Source: Cyrtodaria siliqua
Taxonomy: Eukaryota > Mollusca > Bivalvia > Adapedonta > Hiatellidae
Direction: 5' to 3'
DNA: 64,000 bases
NCBI GenBank assembly: GCA_037043455.1
Contig: JAWPHD010011262.1
Span: 1-64,000, forward strand
This document shows, one piece after another, positions 56,031 to 64,000 of this stretch (its first letter is position 1; each line of letters opens with the position of its first letter). The translations under genes were made by a program, and so were the position numbers. The notes below the pieces were generated by a model. That model searched no databases. It was not told the DNA's origin and was given only the letters and a program-made list of their open reading frames with translations.

Positions 56031-56250
56031 CTATTTGCATGTGATTTAGGGGCGTAATGGGACCGACTCCTACTATATACATGTACAACATGCATATTTA
56101 TGGTCGCGGTGGGACTGACTCAGTTAAATAATATACGACATTTGCATATTTGCATGTGATTGACGTAACGGGTGCGGTCCGAGTATGTTATCTCGGATTT
56201 CCCTGTATCAAGACGTATCTCTATCCGTGGAAGCGGCTATAAATATTGAA
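56031..56250 (+). promoter_or_regulatory. Candidate promoter: three octamers, CRE-like site, TATA box
   Basis: ATTTGCAT occurs at 56033-56040, 56140-56147 and 56148-56155. TGACGTAA follows at 56161-56168 and TATAAATA at 56238-56245. The octamer is a POU-factor site and TGACGTAA a CREB/ATF-type site in animals. The octamers sit in a loosely repeated ~55-60 bp module (TATTTGCATGTGATT followed by a GGGACCGACTC-like segment), and local GC is raised. No downstream coding exon was recognised, so function is speculative; a degenerate minisatellite would also explain the repetition. Confidence 0.35.
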
Positions 56251-56880
56251 CATTAGCAATGCATTGATAAATCGTGTTAGACGGCAAATCACCGTTGCAT
56301 GTGCTTGGCCTAATGCATATTATTGAACTCAATTATTAGATGAAATCAATGTCTGTACTCTGTCTCATGATCAATTATTCACGAGATTTGAAGAAATTTT
56401 ATTGTGAAAACACATATAATGCTTGCTGTTGCGGCTCTTGCTTGTCATTGATTGCCAAAGAATTAGAAGGAAGCTCCAGCCAACGGAAAGGCAATATCAT
56501 TACATAATACACAACGGAATAGCAGCTCCTGATGCTGATATATATATATCTGCCGCTACAATGTAAAAAACACAATACCTGTTAGTGTAGTGTAACAAAA
56601 ACGATATTCGAAATTAAAAAAGATCAGTACAGCGACCTGATTATTATAATTCAGCTTTCAGATCTAGCTGATTAAACAACATAGGAAAGAGCGTCCTTAC
56701 TGCACCTTTATGGGAGGGCAGTGACTAAAAAAAAGAAACAAATTTTCAGTGGCCTTATAATATTGCTGAACCTGCAGAAGTTGAACAACTTGTCTGCACT
56801 TACTAACACAACATGTTTGCTGAGTTCACACTTATAGATCCAGTGCTATCATAAGGATTCACATATTTCTGGGGCTTTGC
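56251..56880. other. Unassigned sequence downstream of the promoter-like cluster
   Basis: No open frame or splice-bounded exon I can support. Confidence 0.4.
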
Positions 56881-56884
56881 ATGG

Positions 56885-56945
56885 GCTGGTGCCATAGCTC
56901 AGTGTTAAGCAAGCTGGCTGAATGATCCAGGGGTCACAGAATAAA
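56885..56945 (+). mobile_element. tRNA-like relic
   Basis: GCCATAGCTCAGTGTTAAGC, then GGCTGAATGATCCAGGGGTC, matches a tRNA-like A-box region and anticodon arm spacing. The B box is too degraded for a functional tRNA. Confidence 0.4.
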
Positions 56946-57069
56946 CCTTCTGAAATACAAAAAAAACAGTAATCTTTAGGGACACCTTTATCCCCTCCAA
57001 TGTTTCCCCAATTAATTATAACATAAATGGTAGTGTACCACATAACTTAATAATTATATAACTGTTAAT

Positions 57070-57373
57070 TACCGTATAAACCCTAATAAATGCCCCTCCC
57101 CATATAAATGCCATCCTCCCCACCATTTTTTCAGAATTTTGTTTAACTTACCAAAAGATGCAAGTTTATCTGTTTCATTCACAATGGAACATACAAAATC
57201 ACTAGAAAACTTAAAATCTGATGCATTAATTGATTGATTGACATGCAGACTTTGGTTTCCTTGGTAAAGAAAATCATTAAATAATGTCTGATTTAAAAGT
57301 TAAATTATGTATTTTTGGTCTCAAATAAATGCCTTTCCAAAAATGTTACGCGTTTATTAGGGATTATGCGGTA
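57070..57373 (+). mobile_element. MITE, TACCGTA terminus (copy B, both ends present)
   Basis: The left end TACCGTATAAACCCTAATAA and right end TTATTAGGGATTATGCGGTA are inverse. The interior matches copy A at 22078-22335 in the opposite orientation (CTTACCAAAAGATGCAAG, TGTTTCATTCACAATGGAA, TTTGGTCTCAAATAAATG). ~304 bp. Confidence 0.8.
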
Positions 57374-57404
57374 TGTGATATTACACTTAAACTGACAGTC
57401 ACAT

Positions 57405-57545
57405 GTATTGGAGTCTATCCTCCGAACTTGTTAGGGAACCATAGGAATCTATTTGAATGTAAGAGCAGAGCACATTTCCCAGCTTTCTATTAACTTTTCC
57501 CTCTCTCTGAGGTGACTTAAAATAACTGTAATGTGTCGATTCATT
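57405..57545 (+). mobile_element. SINE-like repeat, family 5 (copy C)
   Basis: CTATCCTCCGAACTTGTTAG, GGAACCATAGGAATCTATTT, AAGAGCAGAGCACATTTCCC, CTTTTCCCTCTCTCTGAGGT and AAATAACTGTAATGTG. It ends in an (ATTC)n stretch in place of the usual tail. Confidence 0.7.
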
Positions 57546-57549
57546 CATT

Positions 57550-58230
57550 CATTGATATTGCAGAGTTTATTGTGCTGACGGTCAGCACATTTCTCTGCAC
57601 AGCTGTATTGTCTCTAATTAACATCAAACATCAGCGGTTAATTAATCATTTAAACAAGAAGAAGCAGATACAAATTCAATTACTTAAGGCCACGCCATGA
57701 TGATTATGTATGTGCACGAATTTGTCTACAAGCCGTAATTTTGTGACATTTATATGAATGACAGGTAACACACTGCCTTGGGGCGCGTGTACCATCAGGT
57801 CACATGATCATGTGGCAGCCTACAATAAGTACATTATTAATTACACTTACACTGATCTTGATTAGATCTGTCCCACAGCACATAAATCACCTGGCAGGCT
57901 CAATCTTTGAACTTACATGTCTTGAAACTGTCGGTTTTAGGGTATTACTAATTGAAATGCACATGGGTGTATTTGTAGACATGTATTGTAAATTGATGCT
58001 TGCACATGCACAGAAGGTCCTCATGTGTGCTACCTGATTATTGGTCTATTATTGTTGTGCCACAGTGGCTAGTGGCTAAGTGTCCTACTCACAGTGGGGT
58101 TCAAACCAAAGTCAGTATATTGAGACTGGTTGGGTATCATGGCATGTATATACATACGACTAGCAGCACTATAAAATTGAGCACATAGCTCACTGCTACA
58201 AGTAGACACTGGCGTGATATGACTGAAAGA
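57550..58230. other. Mostly unassigned
   Basis: CACAGTGGCTAGTGGCTAAG then GTGGGGTTCAAACC (about 58061-58110) may be another tRNA-like SINE relic. Two short overlapping open frames have no domains. Confidence 0.35.
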
Positions 58231-58237
58231 TTGTTAA

Positions 58238-58316
58238 CCCTTAGCCTGCTAAGGGCGACTACACTAGCCTTTGCCTCCATTGTAAACCCAGATCAGCCTG
58301 CGAGTAGGGTTAAGGG
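58238..58316. mobile_element. TTAA MITE, CCCTTA-terminus family (copy C, ~79 bp internally deleted)
   Basis: TTAA (58234-58237), CCCTTAGCCTGCTAAGGGCG, CCTCCATTGTAAACCCAGAT, CAGCCTGCGAGTAGGGTTAA ending GGG, then TTAA (58317-58320). Both ends are perfect inverse CCCTTA / TAAGGG. Confidence 0.75.
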
Positions 58317-58324
58317 TTAAAAGC

Positions 58325-58770
58325 AAGGTTAAACCCCATTATTGTTGCATTGTTGAAATATGCTCGGATGCTAATTTTGTGTATCGTTTTTTTGTTTGTC
58401 ATTGATTATGTCAGCTGTGATGTCAGTCCAGCTGTGATGTCGCAGGATTTCCATGAATTGACAATTTGTGTATCTGTATTTATAAATCGTATTATTTGCT
58501 ATGTCATCATGAGATACCATGGGATTATGTTATCTCTGGGCTGTAAATTTTTGACTTTTAAAGACATGTGTTTTATCATTTTGACAAAACAACTGCGGTC
58601 TCCCCTGTCTAAATAATATGACATTTCAATTGCTGGAAGTTTACTTTAAAAGTGCAGAACATACAGACTGATCTTAGTATATTTTTTTGGAAATTTTTAT
58701 TAAATGGCCATGACCCTGTCACTGTATTAGTTAGTGGAGCCTCTCCAAAAACACTTATTGATGTAAACAT
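58325..58770. other. No recognisable feature
   Basis: An 88-codon frame at 58350-58616 starts with a hydrophobic, signal-peptide-like stretch and contains a short TCAGCTGTGATGTC duplication (about 58410-58440). No family recognised. Confidence 0.35.
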
Positions 58771-58774
58771 TTTA

Positions 58775-58900
58775 CAGTCTTCGAATTAAACTGTCATTCG
58801 GGCTAGTGATTTTTTTTTTTAATTTATGTAGGGCTGAAGGAAAATGTACGGGTTTTCATAGAATTCGGGCTAGTGACACAAAAAAGTAATTCAAAGACTG
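58775..58900. mobile_element. Small inverted-repeat MITE, ~126 bp
   Basis: CAGTCTTCGAATTA at the left and TAATTCAAAGACTG at the right are inverse with one mismatch. ATTCGGGCTAGTGA occurs twice inside (direct). TGTAAACAT occurs on both sides (58762 and 58901), though the left copy is four bases away from the terminus. Confidence 0.6.
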
Positions 58901-59049
58901 TGTAAACATGCGGCATGAAGAATGTTCTATCCCCACTCATTACCGCTGTCCACTTCTGCCCTATCGATACAATCCACTGCCCCTACTTCCATAATAAGTG
59001 CTGCACCCCGAAATCTTCAAAACACTTCAGGATTAGGTTAATCATTGGC

Positions 59050-59270
59050 TACTCCTGCTCTAAGTACTGTCCCTCCCCCTCTTAGCTCTAAGTACTGTCC
59101 CTCCCCATCTAAGTACTGTCCCTCGCCCTCTAAATACTGCCCCTCCCCCTCTAAGTACTGTCCCTCCCTCCCCCTCTAAGTACTGTCCCTCCCCCTCTAA
59201 GTACTGTCCCTCCCCTATAAGTAATGTCCCTCCCCTTCTAAATACTTACCCTCCCTCTCTAAATACTGTC
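59050..59270 (+). repeat. C-rich ~20 bp minisatellite
   Basis: About ten units of CTCTAAGTACTGTCCCTCCC with small length changes. Confidence 0.85.
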
Positions 59271-59274
59271 CCTA

Positions 59275-59685
59275 CCCTCTTAGTACTGTCCCTTCCCAAC
59301 TCATAAAAACACTTACCCAATTATAGATACTGATCACCATGTTGCTATCACTGCTCCCTAAGATTATGTTTATCATTAGCCACTGCCCCCGTTCCCCACT
59401 ATAAGTACTGACCCTCCCCTCACTGCTCAGAACACTTACCCAATTATAGATACTGATCACCATCTACCACTGCTCCCTAAGATTATGTTTATCATTAGCC
59501 ACTGCTCCCTTTCCCACTATAAGTACCAACCCTCCCCTCACTACTCAGAACACTTACCCATTTATAGATACTGATCACCATGTTGCTACCACTGCTCCCT
59601 AAGATTATGTTTATCATTAGCCACTACCCCCTTTCCCCACTATAAGTACCGACCCTCCCCTCACTGCTCAGAACACTTTACTTGC
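59275..59685 (+). repeat. ~120 bp tandem repeat, three copies
   Basis: Each unit holds AACACTTACCCAATTATAGA, TACTGATCACCATGTTGCTA, CTGCTCCCTAAGATTATGTT, TATCATTAGCCACTGC and TATAAGTACTGACCCTCCCC. The last segment resembles the preceding 20 bp unit. Confidence 0.85.
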
Positions 59686-59689
59686 CACT

Positions 59690-59985
59690 ATGTTACTAGG
59701 GTATTTCTTCTGCATCTTTCACAAGATTAACCACCGACCTACCCCCACTCCTCCTGCCCTCACATCTCAACACTGGCCTCTGACCCTACCCCCACTCTTA
59801 AGTATTGTCCCTGCCCTCACAACAAACCCTGGCCACTGACTCTACCCCCTCTGGTCACCGACCCTACCCCCACTCTTAAGTACTGTCCCTGTTCTCACAT
59901 CTTAACACACCCTGGCCACCGACCCTGCCCCCACTCTTTAGTACTGTCCCTGCCCTCAAATCTCAACACACCCAATTATTGATAT
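59690..59985 (+). repeat. Degenerate C-rich tandem repeat
   Basis: Loose repetition of CACCGACCCTACCCCCACTC, TTAAGTACTGTCCCTG and CCCTCACATCTCAACACACC; related to the two preceding arrays. Confidence 0.7.
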
Positions 59986-60149
59986 TGACCACCATGTTAG
60001 CACTGCTGTTCATTTATTGATGTAATTATTGATAGTAACACATCCATCAAGTGGTGCTGTGTCAGACTGACAGATTAATTGGTGTTAACAACAAACTCAT
60101 TATCTAATGTAACTGCTGTCATCTGGCTAAGAAATACCTGCTGTCTTTT

Positions 60150-61495
60150 CTCATCTTTAAGCACAATGCTGTATTGAGTCCCTGCATTTAATCTTTCTGC
60201 TGTGTTGACTCTGTAGTTAATCTTACTGCTGTGTTGAGTCTGCATTTAATCTTACTTCTGTGTTGGAACATCTTACTCCTTCGTTGGCCTCATTTAAGCT
60301 GCCTTTTGTGTTCTTCAGTTTAAAGTTTACTGCTGTGCTGAGACATGTGCATCTGTTGGGACAGCATCATTAAAGCTTATGGCTCAGTTTTTCTCACTGA
60401 TGCTGGCTGCTGTGTGGATCTCATGAAAGCTTATGGCTCAGTTGGGTCCTATGTTTGGACATATTTATTAAAGCTTACTCCTGTGTTGTGATATCTTTAA
60501 AGCTTACTCCTGTGTAGTGACATCTTCATTGAATTTACTCCTGTGTAGTGACATCTTCATTGATTTTACTCCTGTGTAGTGACATCTTCATTGAGTTTAC
60601 TCCTGTGTAGTGACATCTTCATTGAGTTTACTCCTGTGTAGTGACATCTTCATTGAGCTTACTGCTGTGTTGGGACATTTAAGCATACTTCTTTATTGGT
60701 ACATCTTCATGTAAGCTTACTTCTGTGTTGGGACATCAGTGCTTTGTTGAGATATCTTCATGTAAGCTTACTACTGTATTGTGACATCTTCAGTAAGCTA
60801 ACTTCTGTGTTGGGACATCTGTGTGTAAGCTTACTGCTGTCTTGTGACATCTTCATTAAGCTTACTTCTGTGTTGGGACATTTAAGCTTACTGCTTCATT
60901 GGGACATCTTCATGTAAGCTTACTTCTGTCTTTGGGCATCTGCATTTAAGCTTATTTCTTTGTTGGGACATCTCCATGTAAGCTTACTTCTGTGTTGGGA
61001 CATCTTCATGTAAGCTTACTGCTGTGTTGGGACATCTTCATGTAAGCTTACTTCTGTGTTGGGACATTTTCATGTAAGCTTACTTCTGTGTTGGAACATC
61101 TTCATGTAAGCTTACTTCTGTGTTGGGACATCTTCATGTAAGCTTACTTCTGTGTTGGGACATCTCCATGTGAGCTTATTGCTGTGTTGTGACATCTCCA
61201 TCAAGCTTATGGCTTTGTTGGACATCTTTATTTAAGATTAGTGCTTTGTTGGGACATCTTCATGTAAGCTTACTGTTGTGTTGAGACATCTCCATCAAGC
61301 TTACTGCTTTGTTGGGACATATTCTTGTAAGCTTACTGCTTTGTTGGGACATCTTCATGTAAGCTTACGGCTTTGTTGGACATCTTTATTTAAGTTTAGT
61401 GCTTTGTTGGGATATCGTCATGTAAGTTTACTGCTGTGTTTGGACATTTTTGTAAGCTTACTTCTGTGTTCGGACATATTTATTTAAGCTTACTG
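60150..61495 (+). repeat. 32 bp minisatellite, older subfamily, ~40 units
   Basis: The unit is CATCTTCATGTAAGCTTACT plus TCTGTGTTGGGA. It is degenerate at the left (60170-60500) and more regular from 60480. Many units carry AAGCTT. It aligns base for base with the younger array at 61735-64000, so both are one lineage. Confidence 0.93.
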
Positions 61496-61734
61496 CCTAC
61501 TTGCCAACCAGCGCATGCACACACACACCCATTCTCCCAACCCACTGGATTTCTAATTTCAGGGCCCTGACAAAAAGTCAAACTTTGAAGTTCCCCTTCT
61601 TTAGGTGGGATTCAGACCATTACATTTTGTTCAATTATTTTATGGGTTAGACAATAAGATCGGGACATAATTTCCAAATTCGGGACAGCAAGATAGGAGT
61701 GGAAAACCGGGACAGTTTACAAGTATGTTACTGC
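61496..61734. other. Non-array interlude
   Basis: Contains (CA)n at about 61518-61528 and AGGGCCCTGAC. The array is interrupted here for ~240 bp; it may be an insertion, but inverse ends were not found. Confidence 0.45.
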
Positions 61735-64000
61735 GGTGTTGGGAAATCTTTATGTATGCATACTCCTGTGTTGTGACATCTTTATTTATGCTTGGGGCGT
61801 CCGTGGCCGAGTGGGTAACGTCTCTGACTTGAAATCACTTGCCCCTCACCGCTGTAGGTTCGATCCCTCAGGGGCCTAGGAATCTTTATGTGAGGAAGAT
61901 ATCCAGCTGGCTTGCGGAACGTCGGTGGTTCTACCCAGGTGCCCGCCCGTGCACGAAAATTGCCCGAAGGGGCACCTGGGGTCTTCCTCCACCAATGGAA
62001 GCTGGAAAGTCGCCATATGACCTTAGCTGTTGGTGCGACTATAAAATCCAATTCAATTCAATTATTTATTTTTACTCCTATGTTGGGACATCTTTATTTA
62101 TGCAAACTCCTATGTTGGGACATCTTTATTTATGCTTACTCCTATGTTGGGACATCTTTATTTATGCTTACTCCTATGTTGGGACATCTTTATTTATGCT
62201 TACTCCTATGTTGGGACATCTTTATTTATTCTTACTCCTATGTTGGGACATCTTTATTTATGCTTACTCCTGCGTTGGGACATCTTTATTTATGCTTACT
62301 CCTGTGTTGGGACATCTTTATTTATGCATACTCCTGCGTTGGGACATGTTTATTTATGCAAACTCCTATGTTGGGACATCTTTATTTATTCTTACTCCTA
62401 TGTTGGGACATCTTTATTTATGCTTACTCCTATGTTGGGACATCTTTATTTATGCCTACTCCTGCGTTGGGACATCTTTATTTATGCTTACTCCTATGTT
62501 GGGACATCTTTATTTATGCTTACTCCTGCGTTGGGACATCTTTATTTATGCTTACTCCTGTGTTGGGACATCTTTATTTATGCATACTCCTGCGTTGGGA
62601 CATCTTTATTTATGCAAACTCCTTCGTTACTGCTTCATGCTTCTTCTATGTTGGGACATCTTTATTTATGCTTACTCCTATGTTGGGACATCTTTATTTA
62701 TTCTTACTCCTATGTTGGGACATCTTTATTTATGCTTACTCCTGCGTTGGGACATCTTTATTTATGCTTACTCCTGTGTTGGGACATCTTTATTTATGCA
62801 TACTCCTGCGTTGGGACATCTTTATTTATGCAAACTCCTATGTTGGGACATCTTTATTTATTCTTACTCCTATGTTGGGACATCTTTATTTATGCTTACT
62901 TCTATGTTGGGACATCTTTATTTATGCCTACTCCTGCGTTGGGACATCTTTATTTATGCTTACTCCTATGTTGGGACATCTTTATTTATGCTTACTCCTG
63001 CGTTGGGACATCTTTATTTATGCTTACTCCTATGTTGGGACATCTTTATTTATTCTTACTCCTATGTTGGGACATCTTTATTTATTCTTACTCCTATGTT
63101 GGGACATCTTTATTTATGCTTACTCCTATGTTGGGACATCTTTATTTATGCCTACTCCTGCGTTGGGACATCTTTATTTATTCTTACTCCTATGTTGGGA
63201 CATCTTTATTTATTCTTACTCCTGTGTTGGGACATCTTTATTTATGCATACTCCTGCATTGGGACATCTTTCTTTATACATACTCCTGCGTTGGGACATC
63301 TTTATTTATGCTTACTCCTGTGTTGGGACATCTTTATTTATGCATACTCCTATGTTGGGACATCTTTATTTATGCTTACTCTTGCGTTGGGACATCTTTA
63401 TTTATTCTTACTCCTATGTTGGGACATCTTTATTTATGCTAACTCCTGCGTTGGGACATCTTTATTTATGCATACTCCCATGTTGGGACATCTTTATTTA
63501 TGCTTACTCCTGTGTTGGGACATCTTTATTTATGCTTACCCCTGCATTGGGACATCTTTATTTATGCATACTCCTATGTTGGGACATCTTTATTTATGCT
63601 TACTCCTATGTTGGGACATCTTTATTTATGCTTACTCCTGTGTTGGGACATCTTTATTTATGCTTACTCCTGTGTTGGGACATCTTTATTTATGCATACT
63701 CCTATGTTGGGACATCTTTATTTATGCATACTCCTATGTTGGGACATCTTTATTTATGCATACTCCTATGTTGGGACATCTTTATTTATGCTTACTCCTG
63801 CGTTGGGACATCTTTATTTATGCATACTCCTATGTTGGGACATCTTTATTTATGCTTACTCCTGTGTTGGGACATCTTTTTTTATGCTTACTCCTATGTT
63901 GGGACATCTTTATTTATGCATACTCCTGTGTTGGGACATCTTTATTTATGCATACTCCTGCGTTGGGACATCTTTATTTATGCAAACTCCTGTGTTGGGA
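61735..64000 (+). repeat. 32 bp minisatellite, younger homogeneous subfamily, runs off the window
   Basis: About 60 units of CATCTTTATTTATGCTTACT plus CCTATGTTGGGA. Variation is confined mainly to GCTTACT/GCATACT/GCAAACT/TCTTACT and CCTATG/CCTGCG/CCTGTG. Multi-unit blocks recur (for example about 62340-62480 and 62810-62950). The unit has no stop codon in any plus frame, which produces a 436-codon open frame at 62132-63442 with a 32-residue hydrophobic repeat. One broken unit at about 62615-62650 (CCTTCGTTACTGCTTCATGC) marks a local slip. Confidence 0.97.
61794..62063 (+). mobile_element. tRNA-Ser-derived SINE, family 1, full length (copy D), inside the 32 bp array
   Basis: GGGGCGTCCGTGGCCGAGTG, GACTTGAAATC, GGTTCGATCCC, the GGTGGTTCTACCCAGGTGCC body and the (CAATT)n tail are all present. 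Flanks TTATTTATGCTT and TTATTTATTTTT are a 12 bp target duplication with two changes, and the array continues in register after it. Nearly identical to copies A and C, so insertion was relatively recent. Confidence 0.9.

Noticed and set aside
62132..63442. A 436-codon open frame with hydrophobic, membrane-like 32-residue repeats
   Set aside because: It is the translation of the 32 bp minisatellite, whose unit has no stop in any plus frame. There is no conserved frame and variants ignore codon position.

Overview
The window looks like nuclear, non-coding DNA from an animal, most likely a bivalve or related mollusc. The evidence is AT-rich sequence, no operon-like packing, no long single-copy open frame, and dense populations of tRNA-headed SINEs, small inverted-repeat DNA transposons, Helentron-like elements carrying ~160 bp tandem cores, and very many minisatellites. 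The species is an inference, not something read directly.

Layout. 0-6 kb: a foldback element, a SINE with clean target duplications, one inverted-repeat element nested in another, and a Helentron-like element with five ~165 bp core repeats. 6-9 kb: a 2 kb, 41 bp minisatellite, then SINE relics. 9-15 kb: TTAA-flanked MITEs, one of which has amplified its own terminus; a foldback MITE; an old SINE split by a MITE and partly tandemised; the best protein-coding exon candidate (13159-13294, + strand, proper acceptor and donor); then relic Helentron-type sequence interrupted by a 0.9 kb terminal-inverted-repeat element. 15-23 kb: minisatellites, some grown out of SINEs, and a 1.1 kb inverted-repeat element. 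23-26.5 kb: a broken minus-strand LINE. 27-35 kb: five arrays (45, 44, ~140 and 60 bp units, among others) and SINEs inside SINEs. 35.5-37.4 kb: a second Helentron-like element inserted in a MITE. 38-48 kb: a 5'-truncated retroelement fragment inside a ~165 bp repeat, a large inverted repeat carrying a SINE in only one arm, and two DNA-transposon-like elements. 48.7-52.1 kb: a 3.3 kb array of a 30 bp unit. 52-59 kb: MITE and SINE relics plus one promoter-like cluster. 59-64 kb: C-rich repeats and then a 32 bp minisatellite that runs off the end of the window and is split by a SINE.

No complete protein-coding gene is visible. The window most resembles long introns or intergenic DNA around at most one or two exons. 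Most of the longer open frames are translations of tandem repeats without stop codons, not genes.

The recurring theme is traffic between mobile elements and minisatellites. SINEs and LINEs land in existing arrays. Three arrays (9191-9339, 12855-13015 and 15710-16155) have units that match part of a transposable element, so they appear to have started inside one. Unit lengths and copy numbers were counted by eye and are approximate.
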